Of a stretch of DNA of 64,000 nucleotides, positions 34,646 to 42,485 are shown one piece after another. Location: contig NZ_JAUSUG010000012.1 in assembly GCF_030813435.1 (NCBI RefSeq), forward strand, positions 111,561 through 175,560, in the 5' to 3' direction. Each line of letters opens with the position of its first letter. The stretch's first letter is position 1. The notes beneath the pieces were generated by a model, which worked only from the letters and a program-made list of their open reading frames with translations, ran no database searches and was not told the origin of the DNA. A program made the position numbers and the translations under genes. This DNA is from Evansella vedderi. Its GTDB lineage: Bacteria > Bacillota > Bacilli > Bacillales > Salisediminibacteriaceae.

Positions 34646-36945
34646 TGGCAACTTTAGAAAATCAATTAGAGAATAAGAAAACAGGTTCTGCAGAACAGAT
34701 TACTACCTTTGAATCTGGTAACGAAATGGCAGCAACTGCTGCGGCTCAAATAAATTATCACTTAATGGGTTACTTCCCTATAACACCATCGACAGAAGTA
34801 GCACAATATTTGGACTTAATGAAATCGAAAGGATTACATGATATTGAACTAGTTGCTGCAGACGGAGAACACGGTTCCGCCGGAATTTGCTTCGGTGCTG
34901 CAACGACCGGGGCCCGTGTATTTAATGCTACAAGTGCTAATGGCTTCCTTTATATGATCGAACAACTTCCCGTTCAATCTGGACTACGTTTTCCAATGGT
35001 TATGAATCTTGTCACTCGTGCCGTCAGTGGTCCATTAGATATTCGTGGTGACCACTCGGACCTTTATTATGGTTTAAATACGGGTTGGGTTATTTTAACG
35101 GCACGGACACCTCAAGCCGTATATGATATGAACATTATGGCTTTGAAACTATCAGAACATGAAGATGTTCGCTTACCTGTTATCGTTGCTTATGATGGTT
35201 TTTACACATCCCATCAAAAACGTAAAGTAAACTATTTTAAAGAACGCAAGGATGTGCAAGCCTTTGTAGGTGAGACACCTAAAGGATACCCAATTGCTAC
35301 AGATAAAAATAACCCTGTTACAATCGGTGCTCATATGAACGGGGACGATTTACTAAATAATAGTTTCCAACAATCGGAAGCGTTGTATCGTGCTTATGAT
35401 GTATATAAAGAAATCAGTGCTGAGTACGAAGAGTTATCTGGCCGTAAATACGAGGTGCTGGATTTATATGGTATGGAGGATGCTGAGATAGCTTTGTTCT
35501 TACTAAACTCAGCTGCAGAATCATCAAAGGATGTTGTAGACCGTTTACGTGCTAAAGGTATTAAGGCTGGTGTCATCAGCCCAAATATTATTCGCCCTTT
35601 CCCTGCTGAGGAGATTCGTAACGCATTGAAAAATGTGAAAGCTGTACTCGTTGGAGAGCGCGCTGATTCGTACGGTGGAAATGGTGCAAACTTAACACAT
35701 GAAGTAAAATCTGCCCTGCAAGATGATAAGGATAACAAAACCATTGTATTAAGCAGAGTTTTTGGTTTAGGCGGAAAAGATTTCTATGCAGACGACGCAG
35801 AAAAGTTTTTCCAAATGGCAATAGATGCTGCCGAACTTGGCTACGCATTGAAGCCTTTCGACTATTATGGGAAAACGCCAGGGGAGCCAGAAAAGCGTTT
35901 AGAGCAAGTTATTAAACCAATGACAGGTGACACATATAAAACTGGTCTCATTAAAGTGACGGAAGATGAAGAATCTGGAAAGTTGAAGGTGCGCATACCT
36001 CCATTACGTCAATTAACCACGAAGCCGAAGCGTTTCGCATCTGGTCATGGCGCTTGTCCTGGCTGCGGAATCTTCCCTGGGTTGGAGTTATTCTTTAAGG
36101 GAATTGAAGGCGACTGTGTCATTCTATTCCAAACTGGGTGTGGGTACGTGGTAACAAGTGCTTATCCGTACACTTCTCATAAACAGTCATTCATTCACAA
36201 CCTCTTCCAAAATGGCCCTGCCACCTTGTCCGGTGCTGTAGAAGCCTTTATGGAAATGAAGCGCCGAGGTGAAGTGGATATCGACGATGATTTTACCTTT
36301 GTTATGGTAACGGGTGACGGCGGAATGGATATTGGTATGGGATCAGCCATAGGTACTGCTTTACGTAACCATAAAATGATCATCTTGGAATATGATAACG
36401 AAGGGTACATGAATACAGGTTCTCAGATGTCTTACTCTACCCCTATCGGTCATATGACAAGTACGACAACCGTTGGTAAAAATAAGCCAGGTAAAGCTTT
36501 CCATCATAAGGATACGGCGCAAATTATGGCAGCAACAAACATTCCTTATGTATTTACTGGAACAGAAGCTTTCCCTCAAGATTTAATTAAAAAGGCTGCA
36601 AAAGCTCAATGGTATGCACAAAACGTTGGATTAGTATACGGTAAAATATTGATCACTTGTCCGTTAAACTGGAAGTCCGACGACCGTGATGGTGAAAAAA
36701 TCATGCAGGCAGCTGTAGATTCTTGCTTCTTCCCACTATATGAAATTGAGCAAGGAGAAACTAGTATCACGTATAACCCTGAAGCGAAAAACAAGCGTAT
36801 TGAGTTAACAGAATGGTTAAAGTATATGGGTAAAACGAAGCATCTGTTGAAAGAAGAGAATAAACATGTGTTAGCTGACTTTGAAAACGAAGTGGAACGT
36901 CGTTGGAAAAAGTTAAAAGTGAAGCACGAAACACCATTTATCTAA
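34645..36945 (+). CDS. 2-oxoacid:ferredoxin oxidoreductase, fused alpha and beta subunit
   Basis: 766 residues. The alpha part (about 20-420) carries the pyrimidine-binding domain (GNEMAATAAAQINYHLMGYFPITPSTE) and the transketolase C-terminal-like domain. The beta part (about 470-700) binds thiamine diphosphate (VTGDGGMDIGMG with later NEGYMNTG) and a 4Fe-4S cluster through HGACPGCG and further cysteines. Two polypeptides (gamma-delta and alpha-beta) instead of the usual four or one is an unusual arrangement. Substrate preference (pyruvate, 2-oxoglutarate or branched chain) cannot be read from sequence. Confidence 0.92.
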   Translation: MATLENQLENKKTGSAEQITTFESGNEMAATAAAQINYHLMGYFPITPSTEVAQYLDLMKSKGLHDIELVAADGEHGSAGICFGAATTGARVFNATSANGFLYMIEQLPVQSGLRFPMVMNLVTRAVSGPLDIRGDHSDLYYGLNTGWVILTARTPQAVYDMNIMALKLSEHEDVRLPVIVAYDGFYTSHQKRKVNYFKERKDVQAFVGETPKGYPIATDKNNPVTIGAHMNGDDLLNNSFQQSEALYRAYDVYKEISAEYEELSGRKYEVLDLYGMEDAEIALFLLNSAAESSKDVVDRLRAKGIKAGVISPNIIRPFPAEEIRNALKNVKAVLVGERADSYGGNGANLTHEVKSALQDDKDNKTIVLSRVFGLGGKDFYADDAEKFFQMAIDAAELGYALKPFDYYGKTPGEPEKRLEQVIKPMTGDTYKTGLIKVTEDEESGKLKVRIPPLRQLTTKPKRFASGHGACPGCGIFPGLELFFKGIEGDCVILFQTGCGYVVTSAYPYTSHKQSFIHNLFQNGPATLSGAVEAFMEMKRRGEVDIDDDFTFVMVTGDGGMDIGMGSAIGTALRNHKMIILEYDNEGYMNTGSQMSYSTPIGHMTSTTTVGKNKPGKAFHHKDTAQIMAATNIPYVFTGTEAFPQDLIKKAAKAQWYAQNVGLVYGKILITCPLNWKSDDRDGEKIMQAAVDSCFFPLYEIEQGETSITYNPEAKNKRIELTEWLKYMGKTKHLLKEENKHVLADFENEVERRWKKLKVKHETPFI

Positions 36946-36970
36946 TAGTGTTACGGGCTTTATGGAAAAA

Positions 36971-36997
36971 GGCTTGGAGAGGTCGACGCTCCAAGCC
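36971..36997. terminator. Bidirectional terminator
   Basis: GGCTTGGAG/CTCCAAGCC perfect stem between the convergent oxidoreductase and DUF3891 genes. Confidence 0.8.
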
Positions 36998-37007
36998 TAC
37001 TTTCCCT

Positions 37008-37766
37008 TTATTCCATAGGTACAAATGCAATAGAATGGTATTGTTTATTTTCTCTATTATATTTATTTTGAAAATCCTTCTCACTTACATTTCCTTTTTC
37101 TATCGTTTTATATGGAATAGTCACTTCTACATTCGGCCCTTTGAATGGATAAGGAGTGATCCCAACCTTATCCTCCCCTATCCATTTGGTGTAGAAATTA
37201 TTATTACCAACTGGTGCTAGCTGCTGAGGGAATCCATTTTTAAACCAAGGATATTCCTTTTCTTTTGAGCTCCCCCATTCATTCATACAAAGATATAAGG
37301 ATAAATTGTCACAGAGCTGCAGTAAATCAAATTGAAAGTGAACCTCCTCTTCCTTTACGGAAAGGAATTTATATAAATGATTTTGTCGATCCAGCTCCTC
37401 CTGTTTAAATATTACTCCAGCCTCATCCAACTTCCCACGGAAAAAACTACTATAATGAAGGCTTATCAAAAGGGCTGCATATGGGTTCACAAGTATCATT
37501 TCCTCAATACCTCTTCGATAAGCGGCAATCTTATCCTTCAACGGATAATCTGTAAAAGAAGCCGGTTCTCCTGCTACAAAAACAATATTTTTATCAAGCT
37601 CTTTCCAGCAGGCATCATGTTGTTCTATTGCTAATTCAACAGAACACCTTCTCCCCTCTCCTATAAATAATTCCTCATTCCATTCCTTTGCTAGAATACC
37701 GGATATAAGAGCATGGTCGTGCTGCTCAATCAACATATATTCCCCATTTTGTTCCCTCACAATCAT
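37008..37766 (-). CDS. DUF3891-family protein
   Basis: 252-residue soluble protein of the uncharacterised DUF3891 family, recognised by its opening MIVREQNGEYMLIEQHDHAL, the IEQHDACWKELD block and the conserved QLCDNLSLYLCMNEWG segment. Conserved His-Asp pairs (QHDHA, QHDAC) look like metal ligands and recall HD-type hydrolases, but no reaction is known. ATG 37766 was preferred: AAAAGGGGAG ends nine bases before it, whereas the ATG at 37775 is almost in contact with it. Confidence 0.8.
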   Translation of the reverse strand: MIVREQNGEYMLIEQHDHALISGILAKEWNEELFIGEGRRCSVELAIEQHDACWKELDKNIVFVAGEPASFTDYPLKDKIAAYRRGIEEMILVNPYAALLISLHYSSFFRGKLDEAGVIFKQEELDRQNHLYKFLSVKEEEVHFQFDLLQLCDNLSLYLCMNEWGSSKEKEYPWFKNGFPQQLAPVGNNNFYTKWIGEDKVGITPYPFKGPNVEVTIPYKTIEKGNVSEKDFQNKYNRENKQYHSIAFVPME

Positions 37767-37860
37767 TCCTTCCATCTCCCCTTTTCATAGACATCACGGA
37801 ATAACTATCTTTTCCCATTATATCCCGAGGTCACTGAAAAAGTTAATCTGAAAAGTACAT

Positions 37861-37926
37861 GGCTTGAATCTCTTACAGGCGGAAGCTTTGCGACGCTGGA
37901 GTCACCCCCTTCTTCCTCTCCAAGCT
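37861..37926. repeat. Intergenic repeat family A, copy 4 (miniature)
   Basis: Only 66 bp: both ends of family A (AGCTTGGAGA on the minus strand; TTACAGGCGG on the plus strand) with almost no interior. It looks like an internal-deletion derivative. GTCACTGAAAAAG at 37832-37844 just outside it resembles the end of repeat D. Confidence 0.6.
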
Positions 37927-38079
37927 ATAAAAAAAGCAATAGCGTTTACGAAAACAGCCTTCACTCGGGGAGTCGACTGAAGTGTGTTTTATGTATTCAT
38001 AGATTCTGTTTCAATTCACAATCTTTTAGAAAGTTATACAAAATTCCTTATTTATGACGGTTTTGTGAAGCCTCGATTT

Positions 38080-38122
38080 TGTGATTTTTTTCACCGTCAA
38101 CGATATATTTACACTGTATTAT
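38080..38122 (+). promoter_or_regulatory. Fnr-type site and promoter of hcp
   Basis: TGTGA-TTTTTT-TCACC at 38080-38095, and a -10 candidate TATTAT at 38117-38122. The predicted start near 38129 places the site centre at -41.5, as in the oxidoreductase and scdA promoters. Confidence 0.75.
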
Positions 38123-38188
38123 ATACATATATAAATTAGTTTACGATTGAACAATCTTATTTAACCATTTTATAGGAGGATTTCATAA

Positions 38189-39493
38189 ATGAATATGTTT
38201 TGTCACCAATGCGAACAAACACCTACTGGGGGATGTACAATTATGGGAGTATGTGGTAAGGCTCCTGACATTGCAAGCCTTCAAGATACTATTATCTTCG
38301 GTTTAAAGGGAGTTGCAGCCTATGCTACTCATGCAAGACAATTGGGCTACACGGACCCTGAAGTTGAAAAGATTACTCAAGAAGCACTCTATCTAACCTT
38401 AACAAACTCAAATTTTAACATGCAAGAGCATGTGGAAATGGCGTTAAAGGTTGGGGAAGCAACCGTACGCGTAATGGATCTCTTAGATAAAGCCCATACA
38501 GATCGTTTGGGTATTCCAGAGCCTATTGAAATCAGCCAAAATAAAGTAGAAGGTAAAGCCATTGTTGTCACTGGTCACAACCTTTTTGCCTTAGAAGAGC
38601 TATTAAAGCAAACCAAAGGAAAAGGTATTAATATTTACACTCACTCAGAAATGTTACCTGCACACGGATATCCACATCTAAAGAAATATTCTCACTTGAA
38701 AGGTAATATCGGTAAAGCTTGGTTCGATCAACGACGGCTATTTGAGAAGTTTCCAGGGGCTATTTTAGCAACCACGAACTGTGTTATGCCTATTAAAGGT
38801 TCCTATGCTGATCGATTCTTCTCTTATGAAATCGCAGGTCTTGAGGGTGTAGCCAAAATCGTAAATGATGATTTCACCCCTCTTATCAATCGTGCCTTAG
38901 AGCTTCCAGAAGCTAATATGGAATCTGAGGAAAAGTTAACTACCGGTTTCCATCATGAAACGGTCCTTGGAATTGCTCCTGAAATAATTGATGCTGTTAA
39001 AGCTGGGAAGATTAAGCGTTTCTTTGTAATAGCGGGCTGTGATGCACCAGGAAAGGGTGGAGAATATTATCGGGAGTTAGCAACATCTCTCCCTCCAGAA
39101 ACAGTTATTTTAACTACTTCCTGTGGAAAGTTCCGATTCAATGATGTGGACTATGGTAAGGTTCCTGGCACTGATATTCCAAGATATATTGATCTTGGAC
39201 AATGTAATAACTCTGGTTCAACAGTAAAGATTGCCATGGCCCTTGCTGATGCATTTGACTGTGAAGTTAACGAATTGCCAGTAAGCATTGTTTTATCTTG
39301 GTTTGAGCAAAAAGCAGTAGCTATCCTCCTTGGATTATTCAGCTTAGGAATTAAAGATATTCGTATTGGACCGAAGCCACCAGAATTTATTTCTGAAGGT
39401 GTTTTGCATCACCTACAAGAAACCTTTAACCTGCAGCTCATTGGAAATGCCCAAGAAGATATGGAAAATATGCTAGGTTTAGTTAGAGCTTAA
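38189..39493 (+). CDS. hcp: Hybrid-cluster protein (hydroxylamine/NO reductase), short class
   Basis: 434-residue iron-sulfur protein that protects anaerobic cells from nitric oxide and hydroxylamine. The N-terminal cluster cysteines have the C-x2-C-x7-C-x5-C spacing (CHQCEQTPTGGCTIMGVCGK). Hybrid-cluster ligands are seen in GHNLFALEE, TTNCVMP, IAGCDAPGKG, TTSCGKFRFND and the final Glu/Cys block. It is about 110 residues shorter than class I proteins, missing most of the helical insert, which matches class III. No hcr reductase gene is adjacent. An AGGAGG site lies 8 bases before ATG 38189. Confidence 0.95.
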   Translation: MNMFCHQCEQTPTGGCTIMGVCGKAPDIASLQDTIIFGLKGVAAYATHARQLGYTDPEVEKITQEALYLTLTNSNFNMQEHVEMALKVGEATVRVMDLLDKAHTDRLGIPEPIEISQNKVEGKAIVVTGHNLFALEELLKQTKGKGINIYTHSEMLPAHGYPHLKKYSHLKGNIGKAWFDQRRLFEKFPGAILATTNCVMPIKGSYADRFFSYEIAGLEGVAKIVNDDFTPLINRALELPEANMESEEKLTTGFHHETVLGIAPEIIDAVKAGKIKRFFVIAGCDAPGKGGEYYRELATSLPPETVILTTSCGKFRFNDVDYGKVPGTDIPRYIDLGQCNNSGSTVKIAMALADAFDCEVNELPVSIVLSWFEQKAVAILLGLFSLGIKDIRIGPKPPEFISEGVLHHLQETFNLQLIGNAQEDMENMLGLVRA

Positions 39494-39521
39494 TTACTCA
39501 ACTGCAAAAATTCACTACATT

Positions 39522-39552
39522 GCCCACTATGAGAAAGCTACCCATAGTGGGC
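39522..39552 (+). terminator. Terminator of hcp
   Basis: GCCCACTATG/CATAGTGGGC perfect 10-bp stem, 29 bp after the stop codon. The trailing T-run is weak. Confidence 0.6.
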
Positions 39553-39571
39553 TTATCCGTTTCGAACTGGA

Positions 39572-39622
39572 ATTATAAGACGGGGAAGTCTCTAGCCCCT
39601 TCCTTTACCTGTTTCATGAACC
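39572..39622. repeat. Single diverged unit of the 52-bp hairpin repeat
   Basis: TTATAAGACGGGGAAG, pyrimidine loop, CTTTACCTGTTTCATGAAC: the same order as the units of the 24454-24966 array, with decayed left arm. Confidence 0.65.
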
Positions 39623-39728
39623 CTCTATAATACATTTAAAGGCACCTTTTCTTTTTAAAAAATTTCAGTTTTACATATTTAAGCAAAAAATACCCGCCTT
39701 CTGTTATACAGAAAGCGGGTACATTCTT

Positions 39729-39860
39729 TTAACGGATTTCCCCTTCGCAATTCTCACAGTGGTGAGAATAGCAATCAGCCATTTCTTCAATTCGTTCCCC
39801 GCATTTTGCACATTCTTTTGGTGGTAAATTTCTAAAGAACTCAGTACTGGACATGATCAT
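39729..39860 (-). CDS. YhfH-family small zinc-finger protein
   Basis: 43 residues, ending in a probable zinc ribbon: CAKCGERIEEMADC and HHCENCEGEIR supply two CxxC pairs. The preceding MSSTEFFRNLPPKEC segment is the hallmark of the Bacillus YhfH family. Function unknown. The start is ATG 39860 with a GGGAGGG site 8 bases upstream; ATG 39854 is possible. Confidence 0.8.
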   Translation of the reverse strand: MIMSSTEFFRNLPPKECAKCGERIEEMADCYSHHCENCEGEIR

Positions 39861-40360
39861 CGTAAATTCCCTCCATCCCTTAAAGTTCATTTTACACTCT
39901 TATTGTAGTATAACAACACCATCAAAACAACGAACTATCCTATGACAAAATGAACATTATGTGAATGTTTGTTTAAAAATACAACTACATTCACCACTAT
40001 TAATAACATAATTATGTTACTAACAGTATTACTGTGATAATTACAACGACTTATGTTTTTTATTATTATATAACAGTATATGTCTCTTGTCATTGAATAA
40101 TTACATTGTTCTTTAAAAAATATATGTTACCTTTTTCACAATTAAGTTCTCCCTTATTATGTTCAATAGAAACCATTTATATTATTAATACTAATGGAAG
40201 TTTTGGGTAGCTTAAGGAGTAATTATTTTTGGAAAGTAAGCCATTTAAAATTGAAATCATATCTCTTATCTACGTTTTCTTACAAATGTTGCTTGTTTCT
40301 TAAAAGCAATCTATAATAAAATATGTATGACTGAAAGGAAGAATAGGGGGATTTATAAAT
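39861..40360. other. AT-rich non-coding stretch
   Basis: 500 bp with no supported gene. It holds several A/T-rich promoter-like hexamers toward its right end, where the small membrane-protein gene begins. Nothing else is visible. Confidence 0.5.
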
Positions 40361-40537
40361 ATGCTTAAACGTTTCTTATCTGCATCACTAATTTTACTTT
40401 TACTTCTGGTCACACCAATTTCTACAGCATTAGCTGCAGGGGCAGATAACGGTGGTGCATCTCTTATGGAAGGACCCTTTGTTATTTTAGCTTTCGCAAC
40501 AATAATTATCATGATTTATTATTGTTTCCGCGATTAA
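40361..40537 (+). CDS. Small membrane protein (58 residues)
   Basis: Reads as a signal peptide (MLKRFLSASLILLLLLVTPISTALA), a Gly-rich loop (GADNGGASLMEGP) and a second hydrophobic helix ending in YYCFRD. It is probably a two-segment or cleaved single-segment membrane peptide. GAATAGGGGG lies 10 bases before the ATG and a strong terminator follows. Not recognised; could be a regulatory or holin-like peptide. Confidence 0.65.
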   Translation: MLKRFLSASLILLLLLVTPISTALAAGADNGGASLMEGPFVILAFATIIIMIYYCFRD

Positions 40538-40559
40538 TTGGAATGTTGTACATAAAGAG

Positions 40560-40592
40560 CAGAGACCTCCCTTTTTAGGTCTCTGTTTTTTT
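40560..40592 (+). terminator. Terminator of the 58-residue protein gene
   Basis: CAGAGACCT/AGGTCTCTG perfect stem with a T7 run. Confidence 0.9.
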
Positions 40593-40603
40593 CTGCACAA
40601 AAA

Positions 40604-40634
40604 AGAAGCCGTCACAATGAAACAGCTTCTCTTC
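40604..40634 (-). terminator. Terminator of the RDD gene
   Basis: AGAAGC/GCTTCT stem followed on the minus strand by T6, adjacent to the stop codon at 40641. Confidence 0.6.
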
Positions 40635-40640
40635 TTCATA

Positions 40641-41120
40641 CTATTCTAATAAATAGACACCTGTCATTCGATCATACAATGGTCTTTTTCCTTTACCAAT
40701 TAACAACATAAATAATGTTGGGAACAGGACAAGCTTGAGCAACTCCCTTTTCAAATATTGTCCCTTTGTTATTTCGTTTGCGTTTTCGTCTAATAAATAT
40801 AACCCTACCATTTTCATTCCAATGGTTTGACGTTTAAAGGCTGGCAAAATAAAGTGGAACACGATAGCTGTAAGGCTCAATACTACAGTATTTATGATTA
40901 CTAAATGAAATTCATATTCATAAATATAATCCATTAACTGTGTTAACGTAGCATCATCCGGAGCATTACTTCTAGAAACGACCCACCAGGTTGAAACACT
41001 ACCAACTAAGCAAAGGACCACAAGTAACGAGAACATATCATAAAAAAATGCAATGACTCGCTGAGAAAATCCAGCGTAATATCTTTCATCAAGCATTTTC
41101 TTTACCCATTTATCCTCCAT
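40641..41120 (-). CDS. RDD-family membrane protein
   Basis: 159 residues with three membrane segments and the RDD hallmarks: YAGFSQRVIAFFYDMFSLLV (Arg and Asp in segment 1), KRQTIGMKMVGLYLLDENAN after segment 2, and a closing RPLYDRMTGVYLLE. RDD proteins are thought to be transporters, in some halophiles acting as Na+/H+ antiporters. ATG 41120 has GGGAGAGATTAG upstream. Appears monocistronic. Confidence 0.9.
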   Translation of the reverse strand: MEDKWVKKMLDERYYAGFSQRVIAFFYDMFSLLVVLCLVGSVSTWWVVSRSNAPDDATLTQLMDYIYEYEFHLVIINTVVLSLTAIVFHFILPAFKRQTIGMKMVGLYLLDENANEITKGQYLKRELLKLVLFPTLFMLLIGKGKRPLYDRMTGVYLLE

Positions 41121-41257
41121 CTAATCTCTCCCTTTTGTCCCTTTTCTATTTTTACGTATAAAGAACAAAAAGGTTTCATCCTTATAGCAAGTTTTCAGTT
41201 TTACCATAATGTAACAAAAATAAAATAGACTACCATCCAGGTGCAGCCTAACACTTA

Positions 41258-42076
41258 TCAAAATTTAATTTTAAAGGAATGATCTGGATGTTCATAAATA
41301 AGTGTAAAGTTCTTATCTTTCTTTAGCTGCTCATCTAAATTTTGTGGGGAAAACCATAAACCATCATGTTCGAATTTGTAATTTGCACCGTAATAATAGC
41401 AAACCCAAATAAGTTTTGAACAATAGATGGCGTTCCACAGGTCTTTCATACTGGAGGGAATAAAAGAAAATACCGGACGATTAATGCCTTTTTTCAAATT
41501 TTCTTGATATTTTTCGTAATAAGATAACCCCCACTCCACCGCCTGTTGTCCCATTTTTTCATCAAGCGGACGGTAAAGGGCATACCACTCATGATCCTTA
41601 AAAAAGCTATTGATGGAATTTATGGCAATGCTATCGGCGCTATAGTCCGATTCTAACATATATTTTTCATCGATAATTAGTGCAGAATGACCCATGTAAC
41701 CGTCAGGGATTCCTTTTTTATTGTCACTTGCAACAATAATATCTCCAGTCTTATAATCATGTTTTTGGGGCTCCCTCACTAACTTCTCCCTAGCCACGTC
41801 AATAGAGTAAAAGGTTTCTTCCTCATATTGGGTAATCTTGTTCTCACCAATTAAACGTAGGATATGTGCTCCTTTTGGAAGCTTATCCTTACGTAAATAA
41901 ATATCATCATCCGTACCAAATGTTTTCAGTTTTAGCTCATCTAAAAAAACATGAATATATGAAAATGTATTAGGTTTAGGTCGGATAATAATGTATGGAC
42001 GATTACTGTAAACATTAAAATTAGGGGGGTATAAAGAAAACAAAAAACCTCCTCCTTTCCCATCTAGTGTATGCAT
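41258..42076 (-). CDS. YiiX-like permuted NlpC/P60 protein
   Basis: 272 residues, no export signal. After an N-terminal 100-residue unknown part, HDYKTGDIIVASDNKKG and DGYMGHSALIIDE come first (catalytic-type His), then NAIYCSKLIWVCYYYG (Cys). This His-before-Cys order is that of the circularly permuted papain-fold YiiX/YycO group of the NlpC/P60 superfamily, whose members act on peptide or lipid amide bonds. The extended N-terminus (residues 1-100) has no recognised match. Substrate unknown. Confidence 0.7.
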   Translation of the reverse strand: MHTLDGKGGGFLFSLYPPNFNVYSNRPYIIIRPKPNTFSYIHVFLDELKLKTFGTDDDIYLRKDKLPKGAHILRLIGENKITQYEEETFYSIDVAREKLVREPQKHDYKTGDIIVASDNKKGIPDGYMGHSALIIDEKYMLESDYSADSIAINSINSFFKDHEWYALYRPLDEKMGQQAVEWGLSYYEKYQENLKKGINRPVFSFIPSSMKDLWNAIYCSKLIWVCYYYGANYKFEHDGLWFSPQNLDEQLKKDKNFTLIYEHPDHSFKIKF

Positions 42077-42243
42077 GAGTTAGGCAGAGGTTCATTCTTA
42101 CGTCTTCTATTACACTTACTTATCCTTGGCCGCAATCTTTACAAAGGTAGCTAGGAGTGGGTTTTCATAGCTATCTTTTTTGCGACGAGTAACCGCAGGA
42201 GCAACCGCGCGGCGAGCGGAGCCATTGCCGGCACTTTTCATAT

Positions 42244-42479
42244 TCCATGGTGCAAATTTTAACTTGCATGGAGGTCTACTCTGAGAATTCGAATCTGGTT
42301 GTCATCCACTACGGTCCACTCCCTTTCCGCGGACGACCTGTCAAGCCCCCACGTGCTTTGCCCTGTGTGGTCTTGGCTTGCTCGTTCTTCCGCAGGAGTG
42401 TCGTGGACCTTCGCTCATTCCAATGCAGACTAAAATTTTCATTCTCCATGGTGCAAAATTCCTATTGGAGGTCTACCTA
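42244..42479. repeat. Repeat family B, copy 1, with flanking direct repeats
   Basis: The core 42290-42451 is nearly identical to 58583-58746. It is flanked by a 35-bp direct repeat (TCCATGGTGCAAA ... GGAGGTCTAC at 42244-42279 and 42445-42479). Shares TTCCGCGG and CCGCAGGAGTG palindromic blocks with other repeats here. No coding potential; fills the gap 42077-42485. Confidence 0.8.
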
Positions 42480-42485
42480 TAATTT

